DNA from: a virus
IMG/VR virus record: IMGVR_UViG_3300042863_002375
Span: 1-22,630 of that record
Direction: 5' to 3' (one strand)
DNA: 22,630 bases
The notes beneath the pieces are model-generated. The model was not told where the DNA came from, ran no database searches, and was given only the letters and a program-made list of their open reading frames with translations. A program made the position numbers and the translations under genes. This document shows, piece by piece, positions 6,665 to 13,497 of the stretch (the first letter of the stretch is position 1; every line of letters starts with the position of its first letter).

Positions 6665-6683
6665 TTGACCGTTACGCAACGGT
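6665..6683 (+). repeat. Start-associated repeat, copy 3 (one change in the palindrome)
   Basis: TTGACCGTTACGCAACGGT: the only copy with a substitution (T to C), which breaks the central pairing. ATG of the protease follows directly. Confidence 0.93.
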
Positions 6684-7799
6684 ATGTCAAAAACAACGAT
6701 TTTTTTCGATCAGGTATTAGAGAGTGCGGGGGTAGATACGGCGGCTGGCATCGTGCGCGGTGTGAGCATTATCACAAGCGGTGTCACTGCACGCGGTCAC
6801 GATCTGGAGGTGGATGATACCACGGTGATGCAGATGTTTGAGAAGTGCGTGGAGAAAGGCCAGGTATCGGTAAAGTGGAATCATAAAACTGGTGCTGATG
6901 CCGTGAATGGTTACTTAAAAAACTTCCGCATCGAGGGCAAGAAATTAAAGGCCGATTGGCATCTTCTTAAGAGCCATGAGCGTTACGATCACGCGATGGA
7001 GATGGCAGAAAAAATGCCTCAAAATGTTGGATTATCTGCTTCCTTCACCGGCAAGGATGAATTGATCGGCGGTCGTAAACATGCGCGCTGCAACGATGTG
7101 ATTTCCGTGGATCTCGTTTCCTCTCCGGCGGCTAATCCGAGTGGCTTGTTTAGCAGTAAAGTTGACGACACAAACAAGGATGATATGGAAAATGATCTCA
7201 AAGAATTGAAGGACTTGATTACTGGCATTGCTACCGAGCTTGGCACGATCAAGAATGAACAAGCCGTCCAACGGAATGAATTTAATGCGTTCCAACAAAG
7301 TCTTCACGAATTCGCTGATGGCGAAGAAGACGGTGAGGAAGAAGAAGAACAAGAGGAGGAGGAAGGCGAAGTGCCTGATACCGAGCTTGGTCGTCTGGAA
7401 CAGTGCGTCCGTCATCTCTCCGCAAAATTCCTCGAAGCTGATGAGCGTGAAGCACAGCATGAACTGGATAGCGCGTTTGCCTCACTCGATGAGCGCATTA
7501 CTCAGCTTGAAGAAATAAACGAGCAACTCTCTTTCGAGAATGCTGCGATGGCTGAAGCTCTCCAAGAGTTCGAACAACTCACTGGCACGACCGTTGAGTT
7601 CAGTGCAGGCAGTGAGGGCGGGTTCGTTCCTCGCGTCCTGGGAGCCAATGAGTCTGCTGGTACCGATTTTGAAGATCGCGTAGTGGAGTTGGAAGCTGCT
7701 GGCAAAGCGAAAACGGATGCCATCATGCTTGCTGTGAAGGAAAATCCTACTCGTTACCAGAAACACTTGAGTTCGCTGCGTGAGCGTAACCTTGGCTAA
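6684..7799 (+). CDS. Prohead protease fused to a scaffold-like domain (371 aa)
   Basis: The N-terminal half (1-157) fits a serine-type prohead maturation protease. VSVKWNHKTGADAVNGYL contains the candidate catalytic His67, VGLSASFTG the candidate Ser118/Ser120, and VISVDLVSSPAANPSGLF is the conserved strand that closes these domains (candidate acidic residue Asp143). The second half looks like a scaffold: DLKELKDLITGIATELGTIK helix, an acidic run (residues 213-228, almost all Glu/Asp), coiled coil at about 235-300, and a short C-terminal helix (NPTRYQKHLSSLRERN). Protease-scaffold fusions upstream of the capsid gene are well known in siphoviruses; the protease removes the scaffold and itself. 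The start is set by the abutting repeat. Confidence 0.85.
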   Translation: MSKTTIFFDQVLESAGVDTAAGIVRGVSIITSGVTARGHDLEVDDTTVMQMFEKCVEKGQVSVKWNHKTGADAVNGYLKNFRIEGKKLKADWHLLKSHERYDHAMEMAEKMPQNVGLSASFTGKDELIGGRKHARCNDVISVDLVSSPAANPSGLFSSKVDDTNKDDMENDLKELKDLITGIATELGTIKNEQAVQRNEFNAFQQSLHEFADGEEDGEEEEEQEEEEGEVPDTELGRLEQCVRHLSAKFLEADEREAQHELDSAFASLDERITQLEEINEQLSFENAAMAEALQEFEQLTGTTVEFSAGSEGGFVPRVLGANESAGTDFEDRVVELEAAGKAKTDAIMLAVKENPTRYQKHLSSLRERNLG

Positions 7800-7841
7800 T
7801 ATCATTCTAACCAATTATTTTCAAAATCAAAAAATAACAAT

Positions 7842-8204
7842 ATGAACAATAATTCTATTATTTCTCTCCCTTGGGCGGTGCCAGCAAATGCTGCGGACTT
7901 CGTTCGTGTAAAAGTGATCGCTGGCGGTCTGGCCTTGGCTGACGCTACGGATGCTTTTATCGGCACTTCGAAAGATGGTGACTTAAACGTTGAGCAAGGA
8001 GCTGTGCAGTGCCGCACGTTTGGCATCCATTTCGCTACTGTGGGTAACGCTACAGCTTTGGCCACAGGTGACACCATCGAAGGTTTTGCCAATGGCCGCG
8101 TTGTCAAGAAGACTGCTGGTGCGGTCATTGGTGTAGTTGTGGATTCTAGCCCTAATGATGGTGCTTCCGCAGCCGGTGACATTGTGCGTGTCTGCTATTA
8201 CTAA
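7842..8204 (+). CDS. Head decoration protein (probable, 120 aa)
   Basis: A small beta-rich protein between protease and major capsid gene, the usual slot for decoration or stabilising proteins such as lambda gpD or DUF2190 members. It consists of short beta strands separated by Gly/Asp turns (LALADATDAFIGTSKDGDL, ATALATGDTIEGFANGRVV, GAVIGVVVDSSP), with the recurring small-hydrophobic-GD pattern of that family. The leader is A-rich and unstructured (AAAATAACAAT before ATG), suited to high expression. The spacer to the capsid gene is 36 bases and also A/T-rich. Assigned by position and composition. Confidence 0.65.
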   Translation: MNNNSIISLPWAVPANAADFVRVKVIAGGLALADATDAFIGTSKDGDLNVEQGAVQCRTFGIHFATVGNATALATGDTIEGFANGRVVKKTAGAVIGVVVDSSPNDGASAAGDIVRVCYY

Positions 8205-8240
8205 AATCTAACAACAAACAATTTCAACTAATTTTTTATT

Positions 8241-9209
8241 ATGAAAGGAACAGCAATTCGTCGTGGCGAGCTCAACGCATTTATTGAGCAGGCAAGTGGA
8301 GTGGATAAACTTTTCATCGGTCAGGAAGTTCTCCCCGTTTTGGGCGTGAGCAAGCGTGCTGGTGAATACCCGATCCTGCGCAAAGCCAAGGGTCAGCTTC
8401 TGATGCGTGACAATACCAAGCGTAACAGCAGTGGCTCATACAATGAGATCACTCGCAAGCATGAGTGGGATTCTTACACATGCGAAGATCGTGGTCTGGA
8501 GGAGCGCGTGGATGACACGAAAGCCGATGAGATGACCGATTTCTTCGACTTGGAAGTGACTACTACCAAACTGGTAGGCCGTGCTTGCAAGATGGATTTT
8601 GAAAATCAAGTGATGGCGAAGACCTTCAATGAATCCGTATTCACCAAGGTTGATGCCGCAGTAAATTACCTAGCTGCAAACGCCGCGACTGTCGATCCTG
8701 CTGCTGACATTATCAACGCTATCGCCGCACTTGTCTCCCGTGGACAATCAGCGAATACGATGGTGATGTCGCTGGCCGTGTGGAACTACGTGCGTCGCTC
8801 CAAACTGCTGCAAGCATACATCTACGGTAGCAACAATGATGCCGTGAAGGTTATCAAGAAAGCTGACGTGGAGCGCATCTTCGGTGAAGAAAGCGGTGGC
8901 ACCTTGAAACTGATGATTGGTGCTGCTGTGCAGTCCACCAGCAATCGCGCTAAGGACACAATCGTTACCGCTTCGATCTGGCCGAACACTCACATCTGGG
9001 TCGGCAACGTCCAGTCTGGTGACTTCGCCAATGGTGGTGCAGGTCGTACGCTTTCATGGGAAGCTGATACACCGAATGGTTTGTTCCTCACGGAAACATA
9101 CCGCGATGACAAAAACCGTGGTGACATGGTTCGTGTGCGTTCTAATTCGATCGAGAAGATCATCGATGAAGATGCAGGTCAGCTCATTAAGACCAACGCA
9201 AACTTCTAA
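8241..9209 (+). CDS. Major capsid protein (322 aa, HK97-fold type)
   Basis: Length, position after protease and decoration genes, and a strong terminator right after the stop all fit the main shell protein. Visible landmarks are an N-terminal helix (ELNAFIEQASGVDKLFIGQEVLP), a loop region GEYPILRKAKGQLLMRDN, CEDRGLEERVDDTKADEM, a long spine-type helix (DFFDLEVTTTKLVGRACKMDFENQVM), then the A-domain with NTMVMSLAVWNYVRRS and the beta segment HIWVGNVQSGDF, ending in MVRVRSNSIEKIIDEDAGQLI. The ERVDD motif and the C-terminal layout match lambda-gpE/P22-like capsid families used by many environmental siphoviruses. No maturation cleavage site is obvious at the N-terminus. Leader is A/T-rich (TAATTTTTTATT before ATG). 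Confidence 0.85.
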   Translation: MKGTAIRRGELNAFIEQASGVDKLFIGQEVLPVLGVSKRAGEYPILRKAKGQLLMRDNTKRNSSGSYNEITRKHEWDSYTCEDRGLEERVDDTKADEMTDFFDLEVTTTKLVGRACKMDFENQVMAKTFNESVFTKVDAAVNYLAANAATVDPAADIINAIAALVSRGQSANTMVMSLAVWNYVRRSKLLQAYIYGSNNDAVKVIKKADVERIFGEESGGTLKLMIGAAVQSTSNRAKDTIVTASIWPNTHIWVGNVQSGDFANGGAGRTLSWEADTPNGLFLTETYRDDKNRGDMVRVRSNSIEKIIDEDAGQLIKTNANF

Positions 9210-9240
9210 TTTTTCTGCGATAACGTAATTGATTAGGTAT

Positions 9241-9275
9241 AGTGCCGGTAGAGAAATCTACCGGCACTTTGCTTT
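9241..9275 (+). terminator. Intrinsic terminator after the major capsid gene
   Basis: A perfect 12-bp stem, AGTGCCGGTAGA / TCTACCGGCACT, with a GAAA tetraloop, then TTTGCTTT. The next start repeat begins at 9277, leaving one base between this signal and the repeat. Confidence 0.88.
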
Positions 9276-9276
9276 A

Positions 9277-9295
9277 TTGACCGTTACGTAACGGT
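9277..9295 (+). repeat. Start-associated palindromic repeat, copy 4
   Basis: Exact copy. One G separates it from ATG 9297; GTG 9294-9296 overlaps its last two bases as an alternative start. Confidence 0.95.
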
Positions 9296-9296
9296 G

Positions 9297-9524
9297 ATGG
9301 ATAAAGATGAATTGAGTGCCGCGTATGCGAACTGTTTGGAGGTGAGGGAAAAGATGCGGTTGGCGCTGAAGGTGTGTCAGTGTCCAGAGAAACGCTACGC
9401 GATTATGGCGGTAGGTGTCGCGGCTCGGAGCTTGTGTCAGCATGTCGATCGTGGCGGTCTGCTGCATGAGCCGAGCTATGAAACCATCATGCTCCGCGCT
9501 GAGATATTAGCGGAAGGGTTATGA
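9297..9524 (+). CDS. Small head-region protein, unknown (75 aa)
   Basis: A helical protein beginning MDKDELSAAYANCLEVREKM, with three Cys (LKVCQCPEKRY and ARSLCQHV). Not recognised. ATG 9297 is chosen because it lies 20 bases from the TTGAC box, like the other copies; GTG 9294 would add one Met. It follows the capsid terminator and precedes a head-completion gene, so it may be part of the connector, or a small assembly factor. No membrane segment or signal is visible. Confidence 0.65.
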   Translation: MDKDELSAAYANCLEVREKMRLALKVCQCPEKRYAIMAVGVAARSLCQHVDRGGLLHEPSYETIMLRAEILAEGL

Positions 9525-9531
9525 CAGGCAG

Positions 9532-9550
9532 TTGACCGTTACGTAACGGT
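9532..9550 (+). repeat. Start-associated palindromic repeat, copy 5
   Basis: Exact copy preceded by GGCAG; ATG 9551 follows directly. Confidence 0.95.
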
Positions 9551-9862
9551 ATGGGAGCTTTTTGGGAGAGTTTTGATTCGGCAACGGAAGTAGCCGTTGA
9601 TGTGATGGGTGAGCCGATCACCGTGAATGGCGTGCCAGGCGTGGGCGTTGTCTCAGCATTAAAAATCAGCGAGGATGCCAGCACAGCGGGAGTGCGGAAA
9701 AACATGGATTTTGAAATATTGGTGAGCGAGCTGGTGCTGGCCGTGGAAGGACAGCAAGTGATAGTGCGTGGAATCACGGCAGCGATTTATCAGATCGAGT
9801 ATATTTCTGGTACTTGCCGCGTGCTGCACTGTGGCCCTGAAAATCGATGGGACGGGTTGTGA
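9551..9862 (+). CDS. Head-tail joining / head-completion protein (probable, 103 aa)
   Basis: A compact beta-rich protein: N-terminal helix with FWESFDSATEVAVDVMG, paired strands (EPITVNGVPGVGVVS), FEILVSELVLAVEGQQVIVRG, then strands YQIEYISGTCRVLHCG. Size, order and fold pattern resemble lambda gpFII-like tail-attachment proteins, which close the portal and bind the tail. It comes right after the capsid-region genes. The similarity is general rather than motif-based. The 31-base spacer to the next gene holds a TTGAC box and a GGGGGAG purine stretch. Confidence 0.55.
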   Translation: MGAFWESFDSATEVAVDVMGEPITVNGVPGVGVVSALKISEDASTAGVRKNMDFEILVSELVLAVEGQQVIVRGITAAIYQIEYISGTCRVLHCGPENRWDGL

Positions 9863-9873
9863 TTATTGGTGAG

Positions 9874-9892
9874 TTGACAGGGGGAGATAGTC
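9874..9892 (+). promoter_or_regulatory. TTGAC box at -19 without the palindrome
   Basis: AGTTGAC is followed by 14 bases and ATG 9893, the same distance as in the full repeats. A Shine-Dalgarno-like GGGGGAG lies in the spacer where the palindrome would be. Confidence 0.35.
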
Positions 9893-10123
9893 ATGGATAG
9901 CAGCCCACCTATAGACGCAGAAGCAGTCACGCCACATGACACTATTGACATGAATCTCGCACGCGCTCTTTACTTTGGGACGGGTGGCCATGTGAGCCTG
10001 AAAATGTTTAGCGGTGCCGTTGTGGTGTTAAAAAATATCCCGACAGGAACGCGCTTGAGTGGTGGATTTTTGCGGGTAAATGCCACGGACACAACTGCCA
10101 CTGATATTGTGGCATTCCGTTAA
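9893..10123 (+). CDS. Small conserved-type phage structural protein (76 aa)
   Basis: The C-terminal half has the pattern ARALYFGTGGHVSLKMFSGAVV, then PTGTRLSGGFLRVNATDTTATDIVAF, a short beta domain widespread in phage genomes near head-completion or fibre genes, often annotated hypothetical. In other phages a similar domain is found at the end of spike or tail-associated proteins. Start is supported by the TTGAC box 19 bases before and by GGGGGAG. Only four bases separate its stop from the next ATG, so the two are probably translated together. Confidence 0.6.
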   Translation: MDSSPPIDAEAVTPHDTIDMNLARALYFGTGGHVSLKMFSGAVVVLKNIPTGTRLSGGFLRVNATDTTATDIVAFR

Positions 10124-10127
10124 TTTT

Positions 10128-10280
10128 ATGGATTTAGGAATCGGCATAGGATTGCAGTTTACTGTGGGATGGTTCAATTCGGAACCTTCTCCCGCACCAG
10201 AGTCTTATAGCTACATCTTTAACGAAGACGGCACAGAACGTTTCTGTGATGACGAAGGTAATCCATTTGTAATTTTATAA
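10128..10280 (+). CDS. Small hypothetical protein (50 aa)
   Basis: A 50-residue protein. It begins MDLGIGIGLQFTVGW, has SPAPESYSY in the middle and ends in FNEDGTERFCDDEGNPFVIL. The Glu-Asp-Gly strand-turn-strand tail is common on short phage proteins next to fibre genes. ATG 10128 follows a T-rich leader (AATTTT). The next gene starts four bases after its stop. Not recognised further; no signal or membrane anchor is certain, although the first 15 residues are hydrophobic. Confidence 0.6.
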   Translation: MDLGIGIGLQFTVGWFNSEPSPAPESYSYIFNEDGTERFCDDEGNPFVIL

Positions 10281-10283
10281 AAT

Positions 10284-11177
10284 ATGAGCGACGTAAATTT
10301 ATCAACCAATATGGCGAAGCTCCTGAAAGTTCTTTCGGGAGGTATTCTTGACTTCAACAACGTAAGCTCAATCAGCGAAGCTCCTACCGGTGGTATTCGT
10401 CAAACATGCACTGCCAACTACAGAAAGGACTGGTCGCTGGGTGCAAACTACTATCGTGACGCAGATGCGGAGACGATCATTCTAACCGACATGCAGAATG
10501 CCGCGCCTGTTGGCAACGTCAATGATTCGACTCAAGGGTATCGCGTTGATAGTTTCTGGCATACCGTTGACGGGCAGAGATTCTTATGCACCGATTCAAC
10601 AGCTGGTGGTGCTTTGTGGACACCCCTAAACACACCAGATACCGTTTACACATTTGTGCTTGGCTCTTATTTTGATAATGGGTTGGGGACACTAGACAAC
10701 AATAGTGGGCAATTTTACAACAATAGTGGATCATTTAGCAACACTGGTGGAACATTTGACAACGCAAGTGGAACATTTGACAACAATGGAACAGTAACTA
10801 ACAATGGATCAATAACCAACGATGGAAGTATCATTCTTACATCGGGTGCTTATGTCTTTGGCACCTTACATACGTCACCGACCGACTGGGATGCATTAAG
10901 TATTACCCCACCAGTAAACGCAGAATCACGTTACTACCACACTGGAACTAGTGGAGCAGTAATATACATAGACCTGGGATTTGCAGGCTACGAATTCGAG
11001 TATAATACGGGTGCAGTTTTCTATCTAAGCTGTGATCAAATGTCGAGTATAGCAACACTGAATTGGACTACTTGGGCAACACTTTTTAGTGGTTCACTGC
11101 CTACAGCGTTGGCAGGTGGGGAAACCCTTGAAATTCGTTGTATAGGTTACCAACTATTAACCGTTCGTGTTTACTAA
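10284..11177 (+). CDS. Fibre- or surface-like protein with Asn/Gly repeats (297 aa)
   Basis: The N-terminal 120 residues form an attachment-like domain that includes TQGYRVDSFWHTVDGQRFLCTD, a short pattern frequent in phage fibre and decoration proteins. Residues 131-184 are a run of degenerate units of the type DN(N/A)SGxFxN, which suggests a narrow beta-solenoid or triple-stranded shaft. The C-terminal 100 residues are a beta-rich head (ALSITPPVNAESRYYHTGTSG, then AGGETLEIRCIGYQLLTV). The gene is A/T-richer than the capsid genes. A fibre this far from the tail operon is unusual; it could be a head fibre or a secondary receptor-binding protein. A typical N-terminal tail-binding domain is not evident. 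Confidence 0.62.
   Translation: MSDVNLSTNMAKLLKVLSGGILDFNNVSSISEAPTGGIRQTCTANYRKDWSLGANYYRDADAETIILTDMQNAAPVGNVNDSTQGYRVDSFWHTVDGQRFLCTDSTAGGALWTPLNTPDTVYTFVLGSYFDNGLGTLDNNSGQFYNNSGSFSNTGGTFDNASGTFDNNGTVTNNGSITNDGSIILTSGAYVFGTLHTSPTDWDALSITPPVNAESRYYHTGTSGAVIYIDLGFAGYEFEYNTGAVFYLSCDQMSSIATLNWTTWATLFSGSLPTALAGGETLEIRCIGYQLLTVRVY
10674..10835 (+). repeat. Degenerate Asn/Gly-coding repeats in the fibre-like gene
   Basis: Units around AGTGGAACATTTGACAAC and relatives encode SGxFxN steps across residues 131-184. Unit length varies between 6 and 8 residues, so the repeat is visible in protein more than in DNA. Confidence 0.7.
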
Positions 11178-11200
11178 CTTCAAATCTAACAAGCAAAATT

Positions 11201-11551
11201 ATGTTCGAGAATATCAAAAACGAAACTACCAAACCAGTGCTGCCTAAACTGCAAGCAATCGAAGCGCTCAAGCAACGTATCGACTTGCTCGGTCAGCAAA
11301 CCTATCGCCAACTTTGCACACAACAGAAAACAACGATGAACGAGATTTGGAGCAATCCAAGTCTTACTCCACAGGAAGCTGTTGACGTGTTTGGAACCGA
11401 TGCAGCCGCTATGTTTACAACGCATGGTGATTTAACCAAGTTGATCATCTCCGTTGCTATTGCCGCTAAGATTGCACCAGACATCTCTCTGCCAACTCAT
11501 GCTTACATAGCTAATAAAGATGGCACGGTGACTATCGGCGCGAAGTTGTAA
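11201..11551 (+). CDS. Hypothetical protein (116 aa)
   Basis: Start at 11201 (MFENIKNETTKPVLPKLQAI) is preferred over an upstream start overlapping the fibre gene, because it has an A/T-rich leader (GCAAAATT before ATG), nearly identical to that of the 321-aa gene. The protein has a helical first half (LKQRIDLLGQQTYRQLCTQQ) and a short C-terminal strand pair ending KDGTVTIGAKL. Proteins of this plan are often seen next to phage fibre genes. No known function can be assigned. It ends 22 bases before the holin. Confidence 0.6.
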   Translation: MFENIKNETTKPVLPKLQAIEALKQRIDLLGQQTYRQLCTQQKTTMNEIWSNPSLTPQEAVDVFGTDAAAMFTTHGDLTKLIISVAIAAKIAPDISLPTHAYIANKDGTVTIGAKL

Positions 11552-11573
11552 CACCCTCTAACGCAAAACGGCC

Positions 11574-12020
11574 ATGACACCACTACTAGAACACAAACTT
11601 GATTGGGCAGTGATGGGGCTATGCTCTACTGTGGCGGCGACCATCGCGCAGTCGCCACTAGCACACGCGCTTAATCCTGATATGGTCAAGCAGATCGCGT
11701 GTGCGGCTTTTTGCGGCATAGGTTCTGTAGCGTCAGGTTATTTAGGCAGCACCGTTTTTCCCATCAGTAGCATTACGTTCCGGCAATGCTGGATTGCTAA
11801 TTTTTTTTGTGGGTTTTTACTTTCGCCGCTGGTGGTTTATTATCTGCTGGAGAAATATCCATATTGGCCTCTTCCCTTTGCCTCTGGAGCGACGTCATTT
11901 TTCTTGGGCGCGGTCGGCGTAACTGCTTTGCGCTTTGCGTTACCTAAAATTCTGAATTTTTATGCAGCAATATTTGGCCAGAGTCACAAAAGTGGAAAAC
12001 GAAATGAAAGAGATGACTGA
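11574..12020 (+). CDS. Multi-pass membrane protein, probable holin (148 aa)
   Basis: Three or four hydrophobic spans at about residues 11-28, 40-62, 72-92 and 102-121, with a very charged C-terminus (SHKSGKRNERDD). Holins form lesions in the inner membrane that let the endolysin reach the wall. The assignment rests on size, topology and neighbours: a second small membrane protein overlaps the end, and an amidase and a lipoprotein lie downstream beyond the minus-strand insert. No sequence motif of a named holin family is seen, and another small phage membrane protein remains possible. Confidence 0.55.
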   Translation: MTPLLEHKLDWAVMGLCSTVAATIAQSPLAHALNPDMVKQIACAAFCGIGSVASGYLGSTVFPISSITFRQCWIANFFCGFLLSPLVVYYLLEKYPYWPLPFASGATSFFLGAVGVTALRFALPKILNFYAAIFGQSHKSGKRNERDD

Positions 12021-12120
12021 GAAAATTGCCCCTCTTATTCGGAAAAGTCTTTTTTGGTATAAGCTCAACGTGATCGTTGTGGTGGCTTCTGTTTTCATCA
12101 AGATGTGGATGGTGAAGTAA
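11962..12120 (+). CDS. Small single-span membrane protein overlapping the holin gene (52 aa)
   Basis: Starts inside the holin gene in another frame and ends in the hydrophobic segment FWYKLNVIVVVASVF, followed by KMWMVK. The N-terminal 25 residues are an amphipathic, charged helix (VTKVENEMKEMTEKIA). This plan, a short coiled helix then one C-terminal span, resembles XhlA-type holin partners or a regulator of the holin. The overlap with the upstream gene (59 bases) suggests coupled translation. It is the last phage gene before the minus-strand block. Confidence 0.55.
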   Translation: MQQYLARVTKVENEMKEMTEKIAPLIRKSLFWYKLNVIVVVASVFIKMWMVK

Positions 12121-12126
12121 CGCAAA

Positions 12127-12183
12127 GCTCACTGGCGGGGATGGAAGCCCGAATTCAAAGAAGGTCGTTGCCCGCCGTTGGAT
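12127..12183. other. Weak attC-like site at the left edge of the minus-strand block
   Basis: On the minus strand ATCCAAC (fits RYYYAAC) is followed by GGCGGG, a 31-base centre, CCCGCC and AGTGAGC (5 of 7 positions of GTTRRRY). The total of 57 bp is the size of a short integron attC. The centre shows little pairing, so this is much weaker than the site at 14580. Confidence 0.2.
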
Positions 12184-12269
12184 GGAGCGTCTTGTTGTGC
12201 CTCTTTTTTAGTGTTAGATATCAAGATGCCTTGTCGTAACCGCGCATGCGCGATTGAACCCTCATTTCA

Positions 12270-12293
12270 CCCGCTCCAGTTCGCTGGGGCGGG
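12270..12293 (-). terminator. Hairpin beyond the stop of the 389-aa gene
   Basis: CCCGCTCCAG / CTGGGGCGGG with a TTCG loop, a 10-bp stem with one T-G pair, 7 bases after the stop on the minus strand. There is no T run, so termination would have to be of a non-canonical kind. A 12-bp palindrome CGCGCATGCGCG (12241-12252) lies just beyond. Confidence 0.35.
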
Positions 12294-12299
12294 TAAACA

Positions 12300-13469
12300 T
12301 CAATCAAACTTTTTGTTTCTCTGTTCTTCCGTTTTGATTGGTTTGACAGAAAAACCGCCCACATCGCCATCGGTTAACTTATCCCTTCCGGGGTTTGGGA
12401 TTAGCTTGCCAAAAAACTTCAATTCATAACCTTTTGGGCTTCTATGAACAAAAAAAGTCTGAATGCCGATGTCTTGGTTCAAGATTTTTATTATTTCAAG
12501 AGTTTGATCGAGTTCTGGAAGTCCGTATTGATCTATAAATGTCTGCATAAACTCATCAAGTGGAGTTTCTTTTGAGTCAAATAATACATCTCGTATTTCA
12601 GCAGACACGAAAAACTCCTTAACCGCACCCTGCTCGTCTAACAAAGCAAAATGATCCATGCTGTTTCTCTTAGCGACATACCGTCCTTCTTCATCAGTAA
12701 CAATACAATATGGACCTTCGTCTGGAGCCCCGAAAAGACCCGGGTTTACGCGTTTGAGTGGATTGCTTGTAGCTTGTGGAAGCTTCAGGTAATGATTCAA
12801 CAGGCCTTGCGCGTCTTCGCCCGGCATACCTAGATAAAATCCTTTGAAAACAAGAGTGGATTGCTTCTTAGCGTCTCCCTTAGATTTCACTTTTTCGAAC
12901 TCAAATTCCCTAATTTCTACAGGTTTTTGTGTGTCTTTTTGTGCAATGTCTTGGGCAGGTTTGCTGTCACGATCGTTTGCTTCGAGGTTTTCAGGAGATT
13001 TTCTCGCAGGATTGTTTGCTAGCCCATCGTTAACCTCTGCTCTTTTTCGTTTCAGTGCTGCTGCTTCTGTTTGCGCCTGTTCTATGCGTTTAGAAGCATT
13101 AAGACAGGCTAAATATTCTTTTGAGCCCTCACGCACAGGCACAGTTCGGTTTTTAGTGTAGCCGTTGATTATTGCTTGTTCTTGATAATATATCGTTTTC
13201 AGCTCTTCGAGTCTCGAATCAATTTTTTTAATCTCTTCGGATGTTTCGGCAGCTAGTCCAGAGGTAGCAAAAGAAATTAGTATGAAAAAATATGTTGTGG
13301 TGCAGATGACTTTCTTCGCTAATGCTCTGGCCTTATCGAATACCTGAGTATTATTAATATCATCGTCGGTAATAGCATATAGAGTAATGGCCGTGTTAAG
13401 GCGATCTCTCAAAACTGACAAGACACTCAACTCTGACTTTGCTAATTCTTCTTTAGTTTGTTTGTTCAT
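12300..13469 (-). CDS. Membrane-anchored or exported hypothetical protein (389 aa)
   Basis: Not recognised. After a cytoplasmic-looking segment (1-54) comes one hydrophobic span (VICTTTYFFILISFATSGLAA, about 54-74), ending with a possible signal-peptidase site. A charged coiled-coil part (about 78-165) with KKIDSRLEELKTIYY follows, then a low-complexity linker rich in Lys/Asp/Gln. A C-terminal globular domain (about 205-389) contains FKGFYLGMPGEDAQGLLNHYL, a pattern seen in secreted periplasmic proteins of unknown role. More A/T-rich than the phage genes and on the opposite strand. Together with the next two genes it interrupts the lysis cassette, so it is probably cargo (moron or cassette gene) and not a phage structural gene. 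Confidence 0.68.
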   Translation of the reverse strand: MNKQTKEELAKSELSVLSVLRDRLNTAITLYAITDDDINNTQVFDKARALAKKVICTTTYFFILISFATSGLAAETSEEIKKIDSRLEELKTIYYQEQAIINGYTKNRTVPVREGSKEYLACLNASKRIEQAQTEAAALKRKRAEVNDGLANNPARKSPENLEANDRDSKPAQDIAQKDTQKPVEIREFEFEKVKSKGDAKKQSTLVFKGFYLGMPGEDAQGLLNHYLKLPQATSNPLKRVNPGLFGAPDEGPYCIVTDEEGRYVAKRNSMDHFALLDEQGAVKEFFVSAEIRDVLFDSKETPLDEFMQTFIDQYGLPELDQTLEIIKILNQDIGIQTFFVHRSPKGYELKFFGKLIPNPGRDKLTDGDVGGFSVKPIKTEEQRNKKFD

Positions 13470-13497
13470 ATGTTTGTGATGTGTGAAATTGTATTTA

